DNA of 62,654 bases. Origin: an uncultured Clostridia bacterium (lineage in GTDB: Bacteria; Bacillota; Clostridia; Christensenellales; Pumilibacteraceae). Position numbers and translations under genes: made by a program. Shown here piece after piece: positions 35,909 to 42,906 of this stretch. Position 1 is the first letter of the stretch. Every line of letters starts with the position of its first letter. The DNA lies in the NCBI GenBank assembly GCA_947089425.1, contig CAMUKG010000011.1, forward strand, positions 1-62,654, read 5' to 3'. Under the pieces are notes generated by a model, which searched no databases, was not told the DNA's origin, and was given only the letters and a program-made list of their open reading frames with translations.

Positions 35909-37657
35909 TTATTCAAACTTGGTGCGCTTTTTATATTCGGTGTGAAGAACTTCGTGCGCCTTGTGGCTGTTGGGTTCTCCGAAATATTCGGAATACAGCT
36001 TTTTCACCACAGGGTTTTCGTGGCACTTCCGAATTTTTGCCTTTTTATCCGATTTATAAATCGCTTTCGCGCGAAGAGTTTTTATATCGGTTGTGTTGAG
36101 AACCTTAGCGGAATGAATGGGCTGACCGCCGCCGTTCACGCAACCGCCGGGACACGTCATGATTTCAACGAATTGATAATCGGCGGTTCCCGCTTTAATC
36201 TGCTCCATAATGGTTTTCGCGTTTTGCAAAGTGTGCGCAACCGCCACTTTCACCTTGGTACCGTTCATATCTATAACGGCGGTTTTAATGCCTTTTGTGC
36301 CTCGAACCGCCTTAAAGTCAAGCTTTTCGGGTTCTTTGCCCGTAACGACTTCGTAAACAGTTCTGAGCGCGGCTTCCATAACGCCGCCCGTCGCGCCGAA
36401 CAACAAGCCCGCGCTACTTCCCTCTCCGATAGGATTATCGAACTCGCCGTTAGGCATTTTCGAAAGGTCGATTCCTTGCGATTTGAGAAGTTTCGCAAGT
36501 TCGCGAGTTGTGAGCACAACATCTATATCGGGATAACCGCTCGCCGATTGATGTTCGCGAGTGCGTTCGAACTTTTTCGCCGTGCAAGGCATAACGGCAA
36601 CAACCACCATTTTTGCGGGGTCGATTCCGAATTTTTCGGCATAATACGTTTTCATTATAGCGCCGAACATTTGCTGAGGCGATTTGCAAGTGGAAAGATG
36701 ACCTATGAGTTCGGGATAGTAATATTCGATATAGCGTATCCAACCCGGACTGCAACTCGTAATCATTGGAAGTTTCGCGTCGGCGTCTTTAAGTCGGGCA
36801 AGGAATTCGTACCCCTCTTCCATAATCGTCATATCTGCCGCCATGTCAACGTCGAACACCTTGTCTGCGCCGAGCGCTTTGATTGCCGACACCATTTTGC
36901 CCTCCGTGTCGGTGCCTATGGGATAGCCGAACTCTTCGCCTATCGCCACGCGAACCGAAGGCGCCGTACCGATAATAACGTATTTATCGGGGTCGGCGAG
37001 CGCTTCAAGCACCTCGTGCGTGTTGTCGCGCTCGGTAAGCGCTCCTACGGGGCAAACGTTTATGCACTGTCCGCACGCGACGCAAGGCACGGTATCGAGC
37101 GAACGCTCGAACGCACAACCTATGTGAGTATTGAACCCTCTGCCGTTAGGGCCTATAACGCCCACGCCCTGAATTTTATTACACACGGCAACGCAACGAC
37201 GGCAAAGTATGCACTTATTGTTGTCGCGCACAAGATACGGGTTCGTATCGTCGGGCAAATATTTTTTGGTTACGCCCTCGTAGGCTACGGGGTCGCAACC
37301 GTATTCGAGACTGAGCGCTTGCAATTCGCAATTTCCGCTGCGAACGCAAGACAAACACTTTTTCTCGTGGTTGGAAAGAATGAGCTCTATTGTGGTTTTG
37401 CGAGACTTTTTAACCTTAGGAGTGTTCGTAAACACTTCCATGCCCTCGCGCACCACTGTGGAACAAGACGCAGCAAGATTGCGCATTCCCTTTATTTCCA
37501 CAACGCACACGCGACAACTGCCGTCGTTCGTCACGTCTTTTAAGTAGCAAAGGGTGGGAATGTGAAATCCCGCCGCGCGAGCCGCGTCCAACACTCTCGT
37601 ACCCTCGTCTACCGTAACGGGCACGTTGTTTATTTTTAAAGTAACTTGCTTTTTCAT
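35909..37657 (-). CDS. hydA: [FeFe] hydrogenase catalytic subunit (HydA/HndD type)
   Basis: 582 residues from ATG 37657, the start that fits the family N-terminus. Domains in order are an N-terminal [2Fe-2S] plant-type domain (Cys in CYLKDVTNDGSCRVCVVE), a His/Cys [4Fe-4S] site (NHEKKCLSCVRSGNCELQ) and two [4Fe-4S] clusters (CILCRRCVAVC, CVACGQCINVCP). The H-cluster domain follows, with TSCSPGW, MPCTAKKFE and TCPGGCVNGGGQP. It reduces protons or oxidises H2. With HydB and HydC it forms the trimer that in other anaerobes couples NADH and ferredoxin oxidation by electron bifurcation. The maturases HydEFG are not in the window. Confidence 0.93.
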   Translation of the reverse strand: MKKQVTLKINNVPVTVDEGTRVLDAARAAGFHIPTLCYLKDVTNDGSCRVCVVEIKGMRNLAASCSTVVREGMEVFTNTPKVKKSRKTTIELILSNHEKKCLSCVRSGNCELQALSLEYGCDPVAYEGVTKKYLPDDTNPYLVRDNNKCILCRRCVAVCNKIQGVGVIGPNGRGFNTHIGCAFERSLDTVPCVACGQCINVCPVGALTERDNTHEVLEALADPDKYVIIGTAPSVRVAIGEEFGYPIGTDTEGKMVSAIKALGADKVFDVDMAADMTIMEEGYEFLARLKDADAKLPMITSCSPGWIRYIEYYYPELIGHLSTCKSPQQMFGAIMKTYYAEKFGIDPAKMVVVAVMPCTAKKFERTREHQSASGYPDIDVVLTTRELAKLLKSQGIDLSKMPNGEFDNPIGEGSSAGLLFGATGGVMEAALRTVYEVVTGKEPEKLDFKAVRGTKGIKTAVIDMNGTKVKVAVAHTLQNAKTIMEQIKAGTADYQFVEIMTCPGGCVNGGGQPIHSAKVLNTTDIKTLRAKAIYKSDKKAKIRKCHENPVVKKLYSEYFGEPNSHKAHEVLHTEYKKRTKFE

Positions 37658-37668
37658 GACGTTTCTCC

Positions 37669-39543
37669 CTATTTCTCGATTGCACCTTTGGGGCAACGCG
37701 CGATACATGCTCCGCACTTTATGCACTTGGCGGGGTCGATTGTGTGTTTCTGTTTGATTTCGCCCGAAATCGCGTTTACGGGGCAATTACGTTTACACAA
37801 TCCGCAACCGATACATTTCTCTTCCACGATTTTGTACGAAACAAGCGCTTTGCATACGCCTGCGGGGCACTTTTTGTCGCGAACGTGAGCCACGTATTCG
37901 TCGCGGAAATAGCGAAGAGTGCTCAAAACGGGATTGGGAGCCGTTTGTCCGAGACCGCAAAGAGAGTTCTCTTTTATGTAGTAGCAAAGCTCTTCCATCT
38001 TGTCGAGGTCTTCCATTTCGGCAGTGCCTTTCGTGACCTTATCGAGCATTTCGTAGAGTCGCTTGTTGCCTATGCGGCAAGGAGTGCACTTTCCGCACGA
38101 CTCGTCAACCGTAAATTCGAGGAAGAATTTCGCAATGTCCACCATGCAGTTGTCTTCGTCCATTACAATCAATCCGCCGCTACCCATCATCGAGCCGATA
38201 GCTATAAGATTGTCGTAATCTATTTTGGTGTCTATGAGCGATGCGGGAATACAGCCGCCGCTTGGGCCTCCCGTTTGCGCGGCTTTAAACTTTTTGCCGT
38301 GAGGAACGCCGCCGCCGATTTCTTCGATTATGGTGCGGAGCGTGGTGCCCATAGGAATTTCCACAAGCCCCGTGTTGTTTATTTTGCCGCCGAGAGCGAA
38401 CACCTTAGTGCCCTTGCTCTTTTCGGTGCCCATAGAGGCAAACCATTCGGCGCCGTTAAGAATTATTTGAGTTATGTTGCCGTAAGTCTCCACGTTATTT
38501 ATAAGCGTGGGCTGACCGAACAAGCCTTTCACGGCAGGGAACGGCGGACGTTGACGGGGTTCGCCGCGCTTGCCTTCGGTACTTTGCAAAAGCGCCGTTT
38601 CTTCGCCGCACACAAACGCGCCAGCGCCCAAACGAAGCTCTATGTCGAATTTCTTGCCTAGCCCCATTGCGTTGTCGCCCAAAATACCGTATTCGCGCGC
38701 CTGACCTATTGCCACTTCCAAGCGGTGCACCGCTATGGGATATTCGGCGCGAACGTATATGTACCCTTTTTCGGCGCCGATTGCATAGCCCGCAATCATC
38801 ATAGCTTCTATAACCGAATGGGGGTCGCCTTCGAGCACCGACCTATCCATGAACGCGCCGGGGTCGCCTTCGTCGGCGTTGCACACGACGTATTTTGTAT
38901 CCGACACCGAATTATGAGCAAATTCCCACTTAGTTCCCGTAGGGAATCCGCCGCCGCCGCGCCCGCGCAAGCCGCTACGTTTTATTTCGTCTATAACTTC
39001 GAGTTGCGACATGGCAGTGAGCACTTTTTCATAAGCTTTGTAACCGTCGCGCGCAAGATATTCATCGATATTCTCGGGGTCTATAAGGCCGCAATTTCTG
39101 AGAACAACGCGTTTTTGACTCTTATAGAAAGAGGTCTCGTTTATAGCTTTGTGAGCGCCGTCGGCGTCCTTTTCGCTGTGCAAAAGCCTTTCTACGGGTT
39201 TGCCGCCTTTTATGTGCTCAAAAACTATTTCTCTCGCGTCTTCGGGCTTAACGTGTTGATAAAAAGAACCGTCGGGATAAACGACAACGATAGGGCCTTT
39301 TGCGCAAAGACCGAAGCAACCCGTCATTATGAGTTTAACCTCTTTGTCGAGTCCCGTTTCTATAAGCGCGGCTTTTATTTCTTCCGCTATCTTTTTGCTA
39401 TTGCCCGAAGTGCAACCCGTACCGCCGCAAACGAGTATGTGAGCGCGCACGTCCGCTTCGGCAAACACCCCGCCTATCTCGCGATTGCATAAGCACGTTT
39501 TCATGCGTTCGCGTATTTCCTGCAACTCTTGCAATGTTTTCAT
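37669..39543 (-). CDS. hydB: Hydrogenase NADH/FMN subunit (HydB/HndC, NuoF-like)
   Basis: 624 residues from ATG 39543. An N-terminal thioredoxin-like [2Fe-2S] domain (CGGTGCTSGNSKK, GCFGLCAKGP) is followed by the NuoF core. In that core are the NADH/FMN loops GRGGGGFPTGTKWEFA (about 192-207) and the [4Fe-4S] motif ESCGKCTPCRIG (about 472-483). Two C-terminal ferredoxin clusters (CIGCGLCKRNCP, CIKCGACIARCP) complete it. This is the subunit thought to host flavin-based bifurcation. It starts 19 bases after hydC ends. Confidence 0.94.
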   Translation of the reverse strand: MKTLQELQEIRERMKTCLCNREIGGVFAEADVRAHILVCGGTGCTSGNSKKIAEEIKAALIETGLDKEVKLIMTGCFGLCAKGPIVVVYPDGSFYQHVKPEDAREIVFEHIKGGKPVERLLHSEKDADGAHKAINETSFYKSQKRVVLRNCGLIDPENIDEYLARDGYKAYEKVLTAMSQLEVIDEIKRSGLRGRGGGGFPTGTKWEFAHNSVSDTKYVVCNADEGDPGAFMDRSVLEGDPHSVIEAMMIAGYAIGAEKGYIYVRAEYPIAVHRLEVAIGQAREYGILGDNAMGLGKKFDIELRLGAGAFVCGEETALLQSTEGKRGEPRQRPPFPAVKGLFGQPTLINNVETYGNITQIILNGAEWFASMGTEKSKGTKVFALGGKINNTGLVEIPMGTTLRTIIEEIGGGVPHGKKFKAAQTGGPSGGCIPASLIDTKIDYDNLIAIGSMMGSGGLIVMDEDNCMVDIAKFFLEFTVDESCGKCTPCRIGNKRLYEMLDKVTKGTAEMEDLDKMEELCYYIKENSLCGLGQTAPNPVLSTLRYFRDEYVAHVRDKKCPAGVCKALVSYKIVEEKCIGCGLCKRNCPVNAISGEIKQKHTIDPAKCIKCGACIARCPKGAIEK

Positions 39544-39562
39544 AATATATCCGCTTCCTCCG

Positions 39563-40045
39563 TCAGTCGTTATATTTTGCGAGAATCTTATCCACGTCGT
39601 CAACCGTAACTTTGCCGTAAACTTCTTCGTTTACGGTGAGCACGGGCGCAAGTCCGCAACAACCTATGCAACGGGTAGCGTCGAGAGTAAATTTGCGGTC
39701 GGGCGTAGTTTGTCCCGCGTCGATTCCGAGCTTTTCTTTAAACTTATTCAAAACGTCGCCGCTTCCCTTTACGTAGCAAGCGGTGCCGAGACAAATTCCT
39801 ATCGTGTATTTGCCCTTTGGATTAAGATTAAACTGCGAATAAAAAGTCGCTATACCGTAAATTTCTTCGAGCGGTACGTCGAACTTATCCGCTATGCGCG
39901 TTTGCACCTCTATGGGCAAATATCCGTAAATCTCCTGCGCCTTTTGCAACGCTTTCATAAGAGGACCGGGAACGCTTTCGAGTTCCTTCAATACCTCGTC
40001 GAACGCTTTGTCTTGCTCTGCCGTGCCGACAAAATTGTTACTCAT
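39563..40045 (-). CDS. hydC: Hydrogenase [2Fe-2S] subunit (HydC/HndA, NuoE-like)
   Basis: 160 residues. Thioredoxin-like NuoE fold with a four-Cys [2Fe-2S] site: GTACYVKGS (about 85-93, preceded by another conserved cysteine region) and CIGCCGLAP (about 129-137). The N-terminal helical part contains LMKALQKAQEIYGYLP. It is the first gene of hydCBA; AGGAG precedes its ATG. Confidence 0.94.
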   Translation of the reverse strand: MSNNFVGTAEQDKAFDEVLKELESVPGPLMKALQKAQEIYGYLPIEVQTRIADKFDVPLEEIYGIATFYSQFNLNPKGKYTIGICLGTACYVKGSGDVLNKFKEKLGIDAGQTTPDRKFTLDATRCIGCCGLAPVLTVNEEVYGKVTVDDVDKILAKYND

Positions 40046-40099
40046 AGTGACTTGTCTTCTCCTGATTAGTTTTTTTTGCGCGCAAAGCGCACTCGCAAT

Positions 40100-40126
40100 A
40101 AAAAAGGCGCTACAATGACGGCGCCC
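40100..40126 (-). terminator. Intrinsic terminator in the hydCBA leader
   Basis: On the minus strand GGCGC, a ten-base loop, GCGCC and six T. It lies between the predicted hydC promoter and hydC, about 55 bases before the ATG. It may end the transcript of the SPOR-like gene, act as an attenuator for hydCBA, or both. Confidence 0.65.
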
Positions 40127-40171
40127 TTCCCATCACTTGCCATAAGTCCGAAAACGCACGGCATTGATTAA

Positions 40172-40200
40172 ATCATAACACAAACGGAGTTTTTTTTCAA
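40172..40200 (-). promoter_or_regulatory. hydCBA promoter candidate
   Basis: On the minus strand TTGAAA (40195-40200), 17-bp spacer, TATGAT (40172-40177), giving a leader of about 120 bases that includes the terminator at 40100-40126. Confidence 0.6.
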
Positions 40201-40204
40201 GTAT

Positions 40205-40963
40205 TTAAGACACATTTTTCGCTAATTTATTCGCAAATTCGCTCGTTTCATTGCAAATTTTAACCGCCGTTTCGCAAAGCGCGTATTTAACCGACTGCGA
40301 AATGTTTTTTTCGGCGCGCGCCAAAACGTCGAGCGACTCTTTCATTGCCGTGAAAAGCGAATTTAAATACTTTCCCGCGTCGTCTCCGAGAGCCATGCTT
40401 TCTCGCGCGTATTCCTCGCAAGCTACGCTCATTTTTAAAGCCGCATATTGCGCAGCGGCTTCGGATATCTCTTTCGTGTCGGCTTTAACCGATATGGAAT
40501 AGAGTTCGTCGAACAGCGCGGCAGGGCGCGCAAGCAATTCTTTTAAAAGTTCTGCGTTTTTTTTAGGTTTATCAATAGCAATTTGAGGACAGGATAGCAA
40601 AAACACCGACGCGGTTTCTCCCTTGCTTTCAAGGCGCTCTTTCACAGAAATCGCGTCTGCCTTATTCGCGTAACAGCTCGCCGCAACGCTATACTTTTCG
40701 TCGCCGTGCAAATACCCCGCGCCGCCAGAATTTACCACCGCTTCGGCTCTTGACGACGCCTCGCCGAGTTCGGCGTATTCGCCCATAGAAACAAACCAAA
40801 ATTCACGCGCGGGAGCGGTCAACTTTCCCGCCGTGCGAGAAAACCACAAAATCAAGCCGAGCGCTATAAGGCTCAAAATAACAGCTACGGCTACTATTCG
40901 CCGCCAATACACTTTGCGCACCGTGTGTTTTTTAGTTATGATATAAGGCTCGTTATCTTGCAT
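40205..40963 (-). CDS. Membrane-anchored protein with SPOR-like region
   Basis: 252 residues. A short basic cytoplasmic part, one membrane helix (about 22-43), then an extracytoplasmic region. Residues about 52-120 read like a SPOR-type repeat (FWFVSMGEYAELGEA..., then YSVAASCYANKADAISVKERLESKG). About 100 helical residues follow. SPOR domains bind denuded glycan at division sites, so a cell-envelope role is possible, but the match is by eye only. Confidence 0.55.
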   Translation of the reverse strand: MQDNEPYIITKKHTVRKVYWRRIVAVAVILSLIALGLILWFSRTAGKLTAPAREFWFVSMGEYAELGEASSRAEAVVNSGGAGYLHGDEKYSVAASCYANKADAISVKERLESKGETASVFLLSCPQIAIDKPKKNAELLKELLARPAALFDELYSISVKADTKEISEAAAQYAALKMSVACEEYARESMALGDDAGKYLNSLFTAMKESLDVLARAEKNISQSVKYALCETAVKICNETSEFANKLAKNVS

Positions 40964-40986
40964 ATCGTCTCCCTTTGTGATATAAT
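40958..40986 (+). promoter_or_regulatory. Promoter of the DUF6062 gene
   Basis: TTGCAT (40958-40963), 17-bp spacer, extended -10 TGATATAAT with TATAAT at 40981-40986. The preceding CTTTG is shared with the lon promoter. Confidence 0.65.
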
Positions 40987-41039
40987 AACGTTGAATGATA
41001 TTATACCGCTACTAAAAATATTCACGGAGAAGCGACAAT

Positions 41040-41714
41040 ATGCAATATCACATTCAAACCGACCCCATATGGGAAGCGTTCAAAAACGGTTCCGACTGCC
41101 CGCTTTGCGAAATTTACGCCGCGAGCGAAGCGCGCCTTTTGGGGCAATACCTCGACGAAGCTGTAATGGCTCCCGAATTTCGCGTCGAAGTGAACAAATA
41201 CGGATTTTGCCGAGAGCACACAAGAAAGCTGTTTGCGGGCAAAAACAAGCTCGGGCTTGCTTTACAGTTGCACACGCGAATGCTGTCGGTACGCTCTAAT
41301 ATAAAACCTTGCAATTCTCACAAACAAGCGGTTAAGCAAGCCGCAGAACTCGAAAAAACAGCCGACACGTGCGTTATATGCCGCGCTGTGGACGAAATGA
41401 TGTTGCGTTACGCGCGCACAATCGCTCAAATGTTTGCCAACGAAGAGGAATTTAGAAAAGTCTTTTCGGAAAGCAACGGATTTTGTATGCCGCATTACAC
41501 TCTGCTTTTGCGCGAAAGCAACAAAGCGGGCGGCATGACCCCGAAATATCTTACCGAACTAACTTATTTGCAAAACCGTTCGCTCGACCGCACGGCAAAC
41601 GCTGTTGAACGGTTCACGAATATGTTCGACTATCGAAACGCGGGGAGCGCGGTAAAACCCGACCCAGAAACCGTTCCCGCCGCAATCAAAAAATTAAAAG
41701 GCAGAATTTTATAA
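41040..41714 (+). CDS. DUF6062 family Cys/His protein
   Basis: 224 residues. Two similar Cys/His sets are visible: CPLCEI near residue 20 with GFCREHTRKL near 59-68, and CVICRAVDEM near 111-120 with GFCMPHYTLL near 148-157. The spacing CxxC...C..H suggests two zinc-binding treble-clef-like units. This matches the DUF6062 pattern common in Clostridia; the function is unknown. GGAG precedes the ATG and it has its own promoter. It is monocistronic. Confidence 0.75.
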   Translation: MQYHIQTDPIWEAFKNGSDCPLCEIYAASEARLLGQYLDEAVMAPEFRVEVNKYGFCREHTRKLFAGKNKLGLALQLHTRMLSVRSNIKPCNSHKQAVKQAAELEKTADTCVICRAVDEMMLRYARTIAQMFANEEEFRKVFSESNGFCMPHYTLLLRESNKAGGMTPKYLTELTYLQNRSLDRTANAVERFTNMFDYRNAGSAVKPDPETVPAAIKKLKGRIL

Positions 41715-41766
41715 CGGATTTATTTTCCTATAGAACAGCGAACTAATATTAAAAGAATACACGCTT

Positions 41767-42441
41767 TCACACCGAATAAGTTTTCAATTCTTCGGCAATA
41801 ATCACTTGCTCCGACGGAGAAATGTATTCGAGTTCGGGATTTAAATGCGACGCTATTACGGGCGCGTTCAAAGTTTTCGCCAAATAAGCGGCGTCGGCAA
41901 GCGAAAGATGCGGCGCGGCTGAATTTTTTTCTTTGCCGCAATCGATTAGCAATAAGTTGCTGTTTTCGGCAAACTTACTGAGCTTAGAGCAAAACGAAGT
42001 GTCTCCGCTGTAAAACAGCGTCTTATTTCCGTCGCTCACTTTAACGGCGTAGCTTTCGAGCGGGTGTTGCATTTTCTCGAAACTCAATTCGAACTCCCCT
42101 ATTTGCAATTTTTCGCTCATAGATATTTTTTCGAAACCTTCGAGGTCGTCGATTATGCTTTTTTGAAAACAATCCGTTTTATGAAACACAAGCGGCAAAG
42201 TAATTCCTTTCGCTTTAAGATAATAGCTAAGCGGCAATAAGTCGCAAATATGGTCGTAATGCAAATGGCTCAAAACGATTGCGTCTAATTGAGAAAACGG
42301 CACAAAATTTAAAAGTCGCCCCATTGCTCAGCTTCCGAAGTCGAGCGCTATGCAAGTGCTTTCGCCTCGCACCAAATAAGACGAAGTTCCTCCGCCTGCT
42401 TTCGGATAAGGTCCGTATTTTCCGAGAATTGTAAGTTTCAT
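41767..42441 (-). pseudogene. YhfI-like metallo-beta-lactamase-fold hydrolase interrupted by TGA
   Basis: The frame begins at ATG 42441 (AGAGGAG upstream) with KLTILGKYGPYPKAGGGTSSYLV and runs 37 codons to LDFGS. There a TGA (42328-42330) sits where relatives have glycine (DCGSG). The same frame continues two codons later with an ATG (42324) and MGRLLNFVPFSQLDA, then the metal motif SHLHYDH, then SGDTSF and ASHLNPE, ending normally at 41767. Both halves together give a complete MBL-fold protein of 225 codons. A single G-to-T change in GGA would explain it. The second part may be made by re-initiation, since GGAAG lies before the ATG at 42324, but it would lack the first beta strands. Other genes here use TGA as a stop, so codon reassignment is excluded. 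Confidence 0.75.
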
Positions 42442-42572
42442 ATTTTTCTCCTCTTTTCACGTTAAGCTCGCGAAACAGCACATTTTATTATAACGGAAAA
42501 ACCATTTCACACTTTTTTCATTTTGTCAAGGGGTTTTACAAAAATTTTTTTGAAAATATTTTTAATTACCTA

Positions 42573-42601
42573 TTGATTTTTACCTATTTGTAGGCTATAC
42601 T
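42573..42601 (+). promoter_or_regulatory. Promoter of the 6S-like RNA
   Basis: TTGATT (42573-42578), 17-bp spacer, TATACT (42596-42601). The spacer contains the inverted repeat CCTATTTGTAGG (42583-42594). Confidence 0.7.
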
Positions 42602-42607
42602 ATATGT

Positions 42608-42888
42608 GTAAGGAAAAATAAATTTTCCTGCGATGTGCGACGGCGCGTGTAATATTTAACCACAGAACTTATAAGGGATTGCTTGTATATGCGCAACATG
42701 TCGGGCCGCAACCGCGAATTTATTCGAACAACGGTTTTCCTCCAAATTTCAACTCGGAGCAAACAGCGGAAGACAGACGGCGCAATCGGCTTGCCCACCT
42801 GCCAAACGGCGGGTTAGAGTTAGCGCACCGACGGCATTCGCGGGTTTCCCACTGAGGACTGCAAACGAAAGTTTGCGGTCCTTTTTTA
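42608..42888 (+). ncRNA. ssrS: Probable 6S RNA
   Basis: About 281 nt with its own promoter and terminator and no convincing reading frame. A hand fold gives a closing stem CCTGCGA (42627-42633) with TCGCGGG (42838-42844), then GTGCG (42635-42639) with CGCAC (42824-42828). A large asymmetric bubble has a hairpin on its 3' side (ACCTGCC/GGCGGGT, 42797-42814). A long apical arm begins with GATTGC (42677-42682) and GCAATC (42782-42787). Closing stem, open central bubble with a 3' hairpin, and long terminal arm is the 6S RNA plan, in which the RNA mimics an open promoter and traps sigma-A RNA polymerase. The GATGTGCG ... CGACGGCAT flanks also recall other 6S RNAs. It is somewhat longer than usual. 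Confidence 0.6.
42855..42888 (+). terminator. Terminator of the 6S-like RNA
   Basis: AGGACTGCAAAC (42855-42866), tetraloop GAAA, GTTTGCGGTCCT, then six T. Strong and oriented for the plus strand. Confidence 0.9.
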
Positions 42889-42906
42889 TATACGTTTTCC
42901 CGACGC

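Noticed and set aside
35942..37543. 533-codon plus-strand frame
   Set aside because: Antisense to hydA; hydA has every cluster-binding motif, this frame has none.
42328..42330. TGA as selenocysteine or a reassigned codon
   Set aside because: The position is a conserved glycine, no hairpin follows at the right distance, and several genes here end in TGA.
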